Positions 16,486 to 24,015 of a stretch of 50,152 nucleotides of DNA are shown here, piece by piece; positions within the stretch are counted from its first letter, which is position 1, and every line of letters starts with the position of its first letter. Made by a program: the position numbers and the translations under genes. This DNA is from Halodesulfovibrio sp. (GTDB lineage: Bacteria; Desulfobacterota; Desulfovibrionia; Desulfovibrionales; Desulfovibrionaceae): positions 1 to 50,152 of the forward strand of contig NZ_JADMLB010000069.1 in the NCBI RefSeq assembly GCF_015482765.1. The letters run 5' to 3'. Below the pieces are notes generated by a model that ran no database searches, was not told the origin of the DNA, and saw only the letters and a program-made list of their open reading frames with translations.

Positions 16486-17401
16486 GTAAAACTACCCCTC
16501 CTATCCATTAAATGAACAAGTATTATACCCAGAAAATGAAAAAATATTTAAAATAGTATCGCTGAAGCACGAATTATCTATTTATATGTCGGCATAAGAA
16601 AACTACTAAATCGTACTTAAGCACTAATAAACTCATGTTAAATGCACTGAAGATATACTACAGAACTGCATATGCACACAATAGAATTTTTTGCAGTTTT
16701 TTTTATAATACTACCGTATACAAATTACATTTTTCAACTATCGTAAATGTACAAATACTGTAAATTGTGTAGGTAGGACGCTATCGGGAGGAAGAGTGAT
16801 ATCTATAATTTTGATCACTTTTCAAATTCTTATGCATTTTGATAATAATCAGTAAGAGTAAATGTTTTTTCCTATTAAAATTAATCTGCTGGATGGTTAG
16901 ATATTTTTTCTATTGAAAATGAAGCATAACAGCTGGAGTTATCAGATTGTTACTTTTTGTAGAAATATGTTCATGCATATAGCAAATTGATAAAGAAAGA
17001 AGGAGAAACACATCTGTATACTTAAATTTTCAAGAAGATGATGTTGAAGGTAGTAACATAACATGTTTTTTTACTTGAAACATTTTGCAGAGAGATTGAT
17101 TGATGATACATAGCATTATGTATTTGTGGCGTTTTGTTTTAAAAAAGTAAGCAGTTACAAAGTAAGAAACTTTTTATGGATTTCTTTTTATCGCACTAGT
17201 TTGTAGTTCAAATCTTTTGTTTTTCATCACAATCCATTGAGATTGTATTGAAAAAAAATGTAATGCGGGAAATCAATTTTTATATGATCGTTATATTCTC
17301 TCTATTTTTCGCGAACGTTGTAGCTTATGATACATGTGCAGTTATTTTTATCAGAAATACCTTTTTCAGCTTATTGTAACACCTCAAGGAGAACTGCATA
17401 A
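16486..17401. other. AT-rich 0.9 kb gap
   Basis: No recognised gene or RNA was seen. The stretch is markedly AT-rich compared with its neighbours. A GTG-started 19-codon frame at 16796-16855 has a GGGAGG site in front and encodes a hydrophobic peptide, listed as a low-confidence observation. No cobalamin riboswitch core was recognised upstream of the cbiA-type gene at 17402. Confidence 0.5.
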
Positions 17402-18793
17402 ATGGCTAAAACCATAGTTATTGGCGGAACACAGAGCGGCAGCGGAAAAACGTTGGTAAGTCTTGCTGTTATGGCTGCACTGACTCGACGAGGTTTAAAG
17501 GTTCAGCCATTTAAGTGCGGGCCGGATTTTATTGATCCGGGACTTCATAGAGCGGTGACTGGAAATGCCAGTATCAATCTAGATGGGTGGATGTTGTCGC
17601 AAGAGGCATGTGTAAATTCATTTGTAACAGCAATGAATTCAACTGAGGAGAAGCCTGATATTGCAGTAGTAGAAGGGGTGATGGGGCTCTTCGACGGCGC
17701 AAGTGGAAGCTCAGATGCCGGTTCCACAGCACAGATAGCGAAGTGGTTACAGGCGCAAGTTTTGTTAGTTATAGACGGCCGCTCCATGGCTCGGTCATTT
17801 GCTGCAATCGCGCATGGCTTTACAACCCTTGATCCTGACATTACTTTTGCAGGGTGCATTGCTAACAGAGTTGGTTCTCCCAACCATATTTCGCTAGTGC
17901 GTGAAGCGATGCAGACGTATTGCCCTGATATTTATGTGGCTGGTTACATGTCTCGTAATGAGGCTCTCACTCTTCCTTCGCGGCATTTAGGATTGGTGAC
18001 AGCTGAAGAAGGTATTGTCTCCCCTGAGCGTATTACTGCTTTGGCTGACTGGGCAGATGCGCATATTGACTTTGAGCAGCTGTTATCCCGACTTCCTGAG
18101 CAGTCTTTGTTCCTTTCACAGAAAATTCACCGCAGTTCTGACATTGGTAGCAAGGTGCGGATTGCCGTTGCCCGTGATACTGCGTTTAGTTTTTGTTATC
18201 CCGACAACCTTCGCTTGCTTGAGGAAGCGGGAGCAGAAATTGTCTTTTTTTCACCGCTTAATGATCAAAGATTACCCGAATCCATTGACGGGGTATATTT
18301 GCCCGGCGGATACCCTGAGCTGTATGCAGAGCGGTTAAGTCTTAACGGTTCTATACGTTCAGCTATCCGAAACTTTGCTTTTTCAGGTAAGCCAGTTTAT
18401 GCCGAATGTGGTGGATTTATGTTTCTGGCGAAAGATATTACGACTGATACCGGAACATTTCCAATGTGCGGTGTGTTTAATTTGCATTGTACAATGGACA
18501 AGCGCCATAGAGCTCTCGGGTATCGTGAAGTGGTTACAACTGAAGACTCTATACTTGGATCGGCCGGCATGACAGCCCGTGGTCACGAATTTCATTACTC
18601 CTATGTTGGAGAAGAATCTGACAGTGGCGCATTGTATTCAGTGACAGACCGTAAGGGAAACAAAACATCAACGTCCGGCTATGTTACGCACAACACTGTC
18701 GGCTCATATGTACATCTGCATTTTGCTTCACAACCGGAGCTTGCCGGGGAAATTGTTAAAGCGTGTTTAAGTACAAGGAATATTCATGACTAA
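17402..18793 (+). CDS. cbiA: Cobyrinate a,c-diamide synthase
   Basis: A 463-residue glutamine-dependent amidotransferase that converts the a and c carboxylates of (hydrogeno)cobyrinate to amides in corrin synthesis. The N-terminal ATPase domain has the P-loop-like GGTQSGSGKT and the KCGPDFIDPGLH segment. The C-terminal class I glutaminase-type domain has the nucleophile in YAECGGFMFL, the GHEFHYS stretch and a late His region (SYVHLHFAS). It overlaps cbiC by eight bases, and the pairing with cbiC supports the corrin role. The paralogue at 37-38.4 kb sits with the dsr genes instead. CobB is the aerobic-pathway name. Confidence 0.94.
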   Translation: MAKTIVIGGTQSGSGKTLVSLAVMAALTRRGLKVQPFKCGPDFIDPGLHRAVTGNASINLDGWMLSQEACVNSFVTAMNSTEEKPDIAVVEGVMGLFDGASGSSDAGSTAQIAKWLQAQVLLVIDGRSMARSFAAIAHGFTTLDPDITFAGCIANRVGSPNHISLVREAMQTYCPDIYVAGYMSRNEALTLPSRHLGLVTAEEGIVSPERITALADWADAHIDFEQLLSRLPEQSLFLSQKIHRSSDIGSKVRIAVARDTAFSFCYPDNLRLLEEAGAEIVFFSPLNDQRLPESIDGVYLPGGYPELYAERLSLNGSIRSAIRNFAFSGKPVYAECGGFMFLAKDITTDTGTFPMCGVFNLHCTMDKRHRALGYREVVTTEDSILGSAGMTARGHEFHYSYVGEESDSGALYSVTDRKGNKTSTSGYVTHNTVGSYVHLHFASQPELAGEIVKACLSTRNIHD

Positions 18794-19430
18794 GACTTCA
18801 TTGCAGCCATATTTTTCCCCCGGGAATATAGAACAGCGGTCTTTTGAAATTATTGACAGCGAAGTACCAGAACCACGCCCGTTCTCCGGTCACGAATGGA
18901 CAATAGCAAGGCGTTTAATTCATACGACTGCTGATTTTGATCTTTTGAATCATATCATGTTTCATGCAGACGCGATTGAAGCTGGTGTCAACGCAATCAA
19001 GAGTGGTTGTACTATTTTTACAGATACCGAGATGGCACGTTCAGGTATTCCTGTGCGTAGAACAACACCATTTGGTTGTTCTACTCAGTGTTTGCTTAAT
19101 CGTCCCGATGTTGTCGAACAAGCTCAGAAAACAGGATCGACAAGAGCAAAAGCTGCTATGGATGCAGCCGCTCCAGAGATTGGCGGTTCTATTATAGCTA
19201 TTGGTAATGCTCCCACCGCACTTATTCGTCTTATGCAGCATTTGGAGAACGGCGGAACTGCTCCTGCACTTATTGTAGGAATGCCTGTAGGCTTTGTTAA
19301 TGCTGCTGAATCCAAAGAAATACTTCTTGCACAATCTAGTGTTCCTTATATAACCATTCGCGGACGAAAAGGTGGTTCGCCACTTGCAGCCGCTACAGTG
19401 AATGCTTTGGCGATACTCGCCGCCTCATAG
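18786..19430 (+). CDS. cbiC: Cobalt-precorrin-8 methylmutase
   Basis: CbiC/CobH moves the C-11 methyl group to C-12, forming cobyrinate from (cobalt-)precorrin-8. The 214 residues contain the family blocks FxIIDSE, IHTTADFDLL, the catalytic-region TDTEMARSGI, EIGGSIIAIGNAPTAL and the C-terminal GRKGGSPLAAATVNAL. It overlaps the upstream cbiA-type gene by eight bases, so the two are translationally coupled. About 35 N-terminal residues precede the core. Confidence 0.95.
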   Translation: MTKTSLQPYFSPGNIEQRSFEIIDSEVPEPRPFSGHEWTIARRLIHTTADFDLLNHIMFHADAIEAGVNAIKSGCTIFTDTEMARSGIPVRRTTPFGCSTQCLLNRPDVVEQAQKTGSTRAKAAMDAAAPEIGGSIIAIGNAPTALIRLMQHLENGGTAPALIVGMPVGFVNAAESKEILLAQSSVPYITIRGRKGGSPLAAATVNALAILAAS

Positions 19431-19473
19431 ATCTCTATTTTTTATTAACCGTTTTTTCAGCAAGTTGCAGTAA

Positions 19474-19496
19474 ATCACTACAGTTGCTATAGTGAT
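19474..19496. promoter_or_regulatory. Inverted repeat upstream of the DEAD-box helicase gene
   Basis: ATCACTA, nine bases, then TAGTGAT. It may be a weak terminator for cbiC or an operator for the helicase gene. No T-run follows directly. Confidence 0.35.
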
Positions 19497-19548
19497 CTGT
19501 GGAGTTTTGACTTTTGCTAATGACAGTCTTTGACTGATAGGATGAAAA

Positions 19549-21117
19549 ATGACAGATGACCCCCGTAATAATAACGGTTCGAGCGATGCCCCTAGTAATG
19601 AAAAGAAATTTGTAGATCCTGCTGATAGAATTGCAGCAGAGATTACTGGCATTACAGAACCTGAAGATGCCCTGCCGCCGATTACTCTGGATGAACTTCC
19701 GGAAACCATTCGTGAAGCCTGTACCCGAGCCGGATGGAATAAGTTGATGCCTGTTCAGGCTCATGCCATTCCATACGAGCTTGCCCGTAGAGACATTATG
19801 GTGCAGTCCCGAACCGGCAGCGGTAAAACCGGAACATACTTGCTTCCGGCTCTTGAGCGGGTCGATACATCGAAAAGTTATACACAGATGCTGGTACTTG
19901 TACCAACTCGTGAACTTGCGTTGCAGGTTGAGTATGAAGCTGAAACTCTTTTTAAAGATACAGGCATTACTTCTTGCGCAGTTTACGGTGGTGTTGGTTA
20001 CGGGAAGCAGGTTGATAAGCTTAATAGCGGCGCACATGTTGTTATCGGCACACCGGGGCGTGTTCTTGATCATCTTATTCGTCATACATTAAATCTTTCA
20101 AAAACACGTATTCTTGTTTTTGATGAAGCAGATAGAATGCTTTCCATTGGTTTCTATCCTGATATGGTTGAAATCAAAGGGTATCTTCCACGTAATCGTT
20201 CAACATTCCTGCTTTCTGCGACATACCCTCCACGGGTTATTCAGCTTGCCGGCGAGTTTATGCACAAGCCGTCTATGCTGAGCCTTTCTCATCAGCAGGT
20301 GCACGTTGTTGATACTCCACATGTTTTTTACAACGCAAAGCCTATGGATAAAGACCGTGTTCTTGTTCGTGTGCTTGAGGTTGAAAATCCATCTTCAGCA
20401 ATTATCTTCTGTAATACCAAAGCAAATGTGCATTACGTCACAGCTGTACTTAAAGGCTTCGGATATGATGCAGATGAACTTTCCGCAGATTTATCTCAGT
20501 CGAAGCGTGAGCGTGTATTGAAAAAACTGCGTGAAGGAAGGGTTCGTTTTCTTGTAGCAACAGATGTTGCAGCACGAGGAATTGATATTCCAGAACTTTC
20601 TCATGTGATTCTGTATGAGCCGCCTGAAGATCGTGAATCATATATTCACCGTGCGGGGAGAACAGGCCGTGCCGGTGCCAGTGGTGAAGTTATTTCACTT
20701 GTAGATATCATGCAGAAGCTGGAGCTTGAGCGCATAGGTAACTACTATAAAATTTCTCTTCAGGAACGTGAAACGCCTACAGATGAAGATGTTGCCGGTG
20801 TTGCGGGGCTTCGTCTCACCGCTATGCTTGAAGGGCGGTTGCGTGGGAAAACAGGTCTTGAGAAGGAACGTATGAAACGATTTGTTCCTCTTCTTAAAGA
20901 ACTTGCACAAGATGACGAACAGCTTCTTCTGGCTGCTCAACTTTTAGATGAGCTTTATCAGCAGACATTGCATACGCCGCCTCCAGCTCCGGAAGCAAAA
21001 AAAGCGCAGCAGACTGGTGATGGTCAGAAAGGCCAGCGCAAGAAAAGCGGACAACAACGACGCCATACTCGTCCAAGGCGCAGAAAGCCCGCTCAAAAGC
21101 GCACTGAACAGCAATAG
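19549..21117 (+). CDS. DEAD-box ATP-dependent RNA helicase
   Basis: A 522-residue RNA helicase with all core motifs: the Q-motif region (about residues 45-75), motif I SRTGSGKT, PTRELALQ, TPGRVLDHL, motif II DEAD in VFDEADRM, SAT, the domain-2 CNTK, VATDVAARGIDIPE and HRAGRTGRAG. A charged C-terminal tail of about 40 residues (many Lys, Arg and Gln) should bind RNA. Such helicases act in ribosome assembly, cold adaptation or mRNA decay. Which of the RhlE, SrmB or DeaD lineages it belongs to cannot be decided from motifs alone. Confidence 0.94.
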   Translation: MTDDPRNNNGSSDAPSNEKKFVDPADRIAAEITGITEPEDALPPITLDELPETIREACTRAGWNKLMPVQAHAIPYELARRDIMVQSRTGSGKTGTYLLPALERVDTSKSYTQMLVLVPTRELALQVEYEAETLFKDTGITSCAVYGGVGYGKQVDKLNSGAHVVIGTPGRVLDHLIRHTLNLSKTRILVFDEADRMLSIGFYPDMVEIKGYLPRNRSTFLLSATYPPRVIQLAGEFMHKPSMLSLSHQQVHVVDTPHVFYNAKPMDKDRVLVRVLEVENPSSAIIFCNTKANVHYVTAVLKGFGYDADELSADLSQSKRERVLKKLREGRVRFLVATDVAARGIDIPELSHVILYEPPEDRESYIHRAGRTGRAGASGEVISLVDIMQKLELERIGNYYKISLQERETPTDEDVAGVAGLRLTAMLEGRLRGKTGLEKERMKRFVPLLKELAQDDEQLLLAAQLLDELYQQTLHTPPPAPEAKKAQQTGDGQKGQRKKSGQQRRHTRPRRRKPAQKRTEQQ

Positions 21118-21134
21118 AATTTACCTCTTACAGG

Positions 21135-21608
21135 ATGGTGCAATTAGTGCAGACGACGTATTCTGAATCCGATTTATTCGACAACTTTGATGCACTGCTT
21201 GATACATACGACGTAAGCAACGAACTCATGGTTTTTGAGTTTGGGAGGTTTAACTTTCTTCGTAAGAAGAAGGCGAAGCATGAAATGACAGCATTATTTT
21301 ATGCGTTGTGGAAGCTGGCGCTAAAGCAATCTTTCCCAGAAGATTATGAATTGTATTTTTCCAGCTATTGTAAAGAGAAAAAGCTGGAAACGGATTCGAC
21401 CGGAAATGCTACAATGCTCTACCGTAGCGTGGAAGTGTATAATACCTTGCTTGCGGAGCAAGGAACGAAAAACTTTTCTAATGTTGCAGACTTTTTAACT
21501 GAACAATTGATCAGTGATTCTGATAGAAAAGAGTATATTACGCTCAAACTGGCTTTATCGATCCGTTCTACGTACAACGTTATTTTTCAAAAGCTTATTT
21601 CGAACTAG
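21135..21608 (+). CDS. Conserved-looking hypothetical protein after helicase
   Basis: I do not recognise this 157-residue protein. It is acidic near the N-terminus (SESDLFDNFDALLDTYD), then has a basic patch (LRKKKAKHE) followed by amphipathic helices, with no signal peptide or membrane segment. It begins 17 bases after the helicase stop and is followed by a strong terminator, so the two probably form an operon. The ATG at 21135 has only a weak CAGG site, and the GTG one codon later is an alternative. A role linked to RNA handling would be guesswork. Confidence 0.7.
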   Translation: MVQLVQTTYSESDLFDNFDALLDTYDVSNELMVFEFGRFNFLRKKKAKHEMTALFYALWKLALKQSFPEDYELYFSSYCKEKKLETDSTGNATMLYRSVEVYNTLLAEQGTKNFSNVADFLTEQLISDSDRKEYITLKLALSIRSTYNVIFQKLISN

Positions 21609-21644
21609 CATTATATTTCAATTGGATACCGTACAATAGATCCA

Positions 21645-21680
21645 AAAAAAGGCGACCTCGCAACTGGTCGCCTTTTTTTT
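21645..21680 (+). terminator. Terminator of helicase operon
   Basis: The GGCGACC stem, extended by A/T pairs, has an 8-base loop and eight T residues, 36 bases past the stop of the hypothetical gene. Confidence 0.9.
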
Positions 21681-21831
21681 GGGAGGTTACCCCATAGGTA
21701 GTAAAACGTCTTTAGTTACAAATCTTATCGGCACCCCAGGCGAAGGCTTAATTTTTTTATGCTATTTTTTTGACACTCATGATGTTTTTAAGGTTATTTT
21801 AGCTCTTTTCAGCTTTTTTGTGCTTTTCATG

Positions 21832-21860
21832 TTGACAAAAACGTCCGCTATTCGATAAAC
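21832..21860 (+). promoter_or_regulatory. Promoter of tRNA-Ala
   Basis: A perfect TTGACA -35 is followed after 17 bases by ATAAAC, ending 18 bases before the tRNA. The -10 match is moderate. Confidence 0.6.
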
Positions 21861-21878
21861 ACCGTCTTCACACGATGT

Positions 21879-21954
21879 GGGGCTATAGCTCAGTTGGGAG
21901 AGCGCTTGACTGGCAGTCAAGAGGTCATCGGTTCAACCCCGTTTAGCTCCACCA
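21879..21954 (+). tRNA. tRNA-Ala(GGC)
   Basis: The 76-base cloverleaf is complete with encoded CCA. The acceptor stem GGGGCTA pairs with TAGCTCC (one G-T pair). The anticodon loop CTGGCAG gives anticodon GGC at 21912-21914 for GCC and GCU codons. The T loop is TTCAACC. The second T-stem pair (21928 with 21942) is a T-T mismatch, which is unusual. A promoter and terminator frame the gene, so it is transcribed alone. Confidence 0.95.
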
Positions 21955-21965
21955 CATTGCTTGTT

Positions 21966-21992
21966 AAGGCTTACAGATTTTCTGTAAGCCTT
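21966..21992 (+). terminator. Terminator of tRNA-Ala
   Basis: A perfect 12-bp stem with a 3-base loop is followed by a T-run, 11 bases after the tRNA 3' end. Confidence 0.92.
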
Positions 21993-22100
21993 TTTTTGTG
22001 TCTTTTGAACATGTCCCTCGGCGTAGTCATGTCCCTGCATATCATTTCTTCCGTAACTGTATCCCGTATAACAAAGGGAGGTATCTTGTTGGAGGAAGGG

Positions 22101-22256
22101 ATGGGCGAAAAGTGGGATTTTTATAAAGACTATGCTGATGAATGGCGCTGGCGCAGAAAAGATGCCGATGGAAAGCTTATCGCTGCCTCTCCCAGAGGTT
22201 TTTTGGAAAAGCGTGAATGTTTGGCGCACGCTATAGAATATGGGTATGTGCCGTAG
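22101..22256 (+). CDS. Small DUF1508/YegP-like protein
   Basis: A 51-residue protein whose sequence WDFYKDYADEWRWRRKDADG and the following KLIAASPRGFLEKREC match one DUF1508 (YegP-type) repeat. That is a small beta-alpha unit of unknown function often found in pairs. Only one repeat is present here. I chose the ATG at 22101, which has GGAGG five bases upstream, over longer in-frame starts that run into the tRNA. It stands alone between the tRNA terminator and the Fe-S protein gene. Confidence 0.8.
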   Translation: MGEKWDFYKDYADEWRWRRKDADGKLIAASPRGFLEKRECLAHAIEYGYVP

Positions 22257-22439
22257 ATTTGCACCTTCTACGCTGGCGAATATCTTATGTTCAATCTCTC
22301 TGGTCTTAATCTAGATCATTGTAAGATACCTGTGATTATCAGACGCTTTTACATACTTTCGTAGTTAGTGCTTTGCGTATGTAAAATGTGTTCCACAAGA
22401 TGGTGTGGCACATATGTTTTCAATTATTCAGGTGTCAAA

Positions 22440-23405
22440 ATGAAGAAAATCCCTTCAATTTCAAGGCGTTCTTTTTTTAAAACGGCAGGTGTTGCCATCT
22501 GTGCTTCCGCTGTGTCCAGTCGAGATGCCCAAGGTTCTGGGTTTTCAGAAGAGTTGATGACTGTTCTTGATATTTCGAAATGTATTGGATGCGGTGAGTG
22601 CGTTGCTGCTTGTAAGGAGACAAATGCGCACAAATTTCCAAAGGTAAAAAAGCCGATTCCTAAAATGTTTCCCCCCCGTGTTAAAGTTGAAGACTGGTCA
22701 GATAAAAAAGATATTGATGATCGGTTAACGCCTTACAACTGGCTGTATATACAAAGTGCAGAAGTTGAACATCGCGGCAAAGAGTATGAACTTCACATTC
22801 CTCGAAGGTGTTTGCATTGTATTAATCCCCCGTGTGCAAATTTGTGCCCTTGGGGAGCAGCTCGAAAAGAGCATTCAGGCACTGTTCGTATTGATGAGGA
22901 TATTTGTCTTGGCGGTGCAAAGTGTCGTACTGTCTGCCCTTGGCATATTCCTCAACGACAAAGCGGAGCCGGCTTGTATTTGGACTTACTTCCACGTTTT
23001 GCCGGTAATGGCACAATGCTCAAATGTGATCGGTGTTATGACAAGGTAGCGGAAGGCTCCTTGCCTGCTTGCATTGATGCGTGTCCCGAAGGTGTTCAGA
23101 CAATAGGTCCTCGCAGTGAGATGATACGGTATGCAAAAGGCTTGGCTCTAGAAATGGACGGCTATTTGTATGGATTGAATGAAAATGGTGGAACCAACAC
23201 TGTGTATGTTTCTCCTGTACCTTTCGAAGCTTTGGATCTTGTTGTTGAAAAAGGAAAAGGTAAACCGCATCTTGCTGCTGTTGAAAATTCGATGGCAAAC
23301 GAAGAAACTCTGACTTCCGCGTTGATAGCTGCTCCTCTTGCAGGGTTTGCAGCTGGTGTTATTAAAGTTGTTTCTGATATTCGAAAGGGAAAGAGGTATG
23401 ACTAA
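22440..23405 (+). CDS. Tat-exported four-cluster ferredoxin-type Fe-S protein
   Basis: The protein has about 321 residues and starts with the twin-arginine signal SRRSFFKTAG. It resembles the electron-transfer subunits of molybdopterin oxidoreductases (NrfC, DmsB, HybA types). Four cysteine groups are visible: CIGCGECVAACKE, CLHCINPPCANLCPW, CLGGAKCRTVCPW and a last group spread over CDRCYDKVAEG and CIDACPEG. A hydrophobic C-terminal stretch (about 293-312) could anchor it on the periplasmic side. I chose the ATG at 22440 to give a proper Tat signal. It overlaps the next gene by eight bases. No catalytic subunit gene is adjacent. Confidence 0.88.
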   Translation: MKKIPSISRRSFFKTAGVAICASAVSSRDAQGSGFSEELMTVLDISKCIGCGECVAACKETNAHKFPKVKKPIPKMFPPRVKVEDWSDKKDIDDRLTPYNWLYIQSAEVEHRGKEYELHIPRRCLHCINPPCANLCPWGAARKEHSGTVRIDEDICLGGAKCRTVCPWHIPQRQSGAGLYLDLLPRFAGNGTMLKCDRCYDKVAEGSLPACIDACPEGVQTIGPRSEMIRYAKGLALEMDGYLYGLNENGGTNTVYVSPVPFEALDLVVEKGKGKPHLAAVENSMANEETLTSALIAAPLAGFAAGVIKVVSDIRKGKRYD

Positions 23406-23838
23406 TCTTTTGTTAAAGCTCTGGACTCCCGTACTCGTGTTATTGGGAATAACCGGAATGGGGCAGATGCCTATTTTTAAAAGGTATTATGTAGCGGATA
23501 TTCCAGGGCTTGGCTGGTTGGGTGAGCCATATATAGTACACTGGATTCATTACGCAGCTGCCGCGCTTTTTATTTTTCTGGCAGCATGGTTTATCACGAT
23601 ATGGATAACAGAGCGAGGTAAGGTAACATCAACAGGTTGGATTCGGATTACGCTGTTGGCGTTACTTATTGTGACTGGGTATGTTCGTGTGATTAAAAAT
23701 TTACCGGATGTTCATTTCTCTCCTCCGGTCATAATGCTCATTGACTGGACGCACCTCTTCTTTGCATTTCTTTTTGGAGTGGTGGCGTTATGGAGCTTGC
23801 TGACAGGAAAGCGACCCTACTTACGCGTAAGGGAATAA
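23398..23838 (+). CDS. Cytochrome b-like four-helix membrane protein
   Basis: A 146-residue protein with four predicted membrane helices. Histidines inside or next to helices (VHWIHYAAAA, DWTHLFFAF) resemble the haem b ligands of FdnI/cytochrome b561-type subunits. It overlaps the Fe-S protein gene by eight bases (start at 23398, GAAAGAGG upstream), so the two almost certainly form one membrane complex that passes electrons between the periplasmic Fe-S protein and quinone. It is shorter than typical FdnI-like subunits. Haem binding is inferred. Confidence 0.8.
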   Translation: MTNLLLKLWTPVLVLLGITGMGQMPIFKRYYVADIPGLGWLGEPYIVHWIHYAAAALFIFLAAWFITIWITERGKVTSTGWIRITLLALLIVTGYVRVIKNLPDVHFSPPVIMLIDWTHLFFAFLFGVVALWSLLTGKRPYLRVRE

Positions 23839-23863
23839 CCAACGGCTAGCATAACCAATTTTG

Positions 23864-23897
23864 AAAAGACTCCTCTTTTTTGAGGAGTCTTTTTTTT
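23864..23897. terminator. Bidirectional terminator
   Basis: A 12-bp stem (AAAAGACTCCTC with its complement) has a 6-base T loop and a T-run on the plus strand. A T-rich tract also occurs on the minus strand, where it would serve the TRAP operon. Confidence 0.9.
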
Positions 23898-23911
23898 GTG
23901 CTTGAAAATGG

Positions 23912-23996
23912 TGTTCATAATATGTTCGTAAAAGTGTTCGTAACTTTTTACTGTTATACACAAGTTAGCAACATTTAACGAACAATCTGTTGATAA
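23912..23996. repeat. Cluster of DnaA-box-like 9-mers
   Basis: TGTTCRTAA occurs three times at 23912, 23923 and 23935, 11 and 12 bases apart, on the same face of the helix. TTATACACA follows at 23954-23962, a TTAACGAACA at 23975-23984 and TGTTGATAA at 23988-23996. TTATACACA and the reverse complement TTATCAACA each differ from the DnaA box TTATCCACA at one base. The AT-rich stretch to about 24025 lies beside them. Function is not established. Confidence 0.5.
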
Positions 23997-24015
23997 CTTT
24001 TTTAACTATTTAAAT

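Noticed and set aside
17150-17401. A cobalamin riboswitch in front of the cbiA-type gene
   Set aside because: The B12-box core and the usual conserved stem sequences were not found, and the leader is simply AT-rich.
23905-23940. A dif chromosome-dimer resolution site, because GGTGTTCATAA resembles one XerC arm
   Set aside because: After a 6-base spacer the expected XerD arm (TTATGTTAAAT-like) is missing. The phased 9-mer repeats explain the resemblance better.
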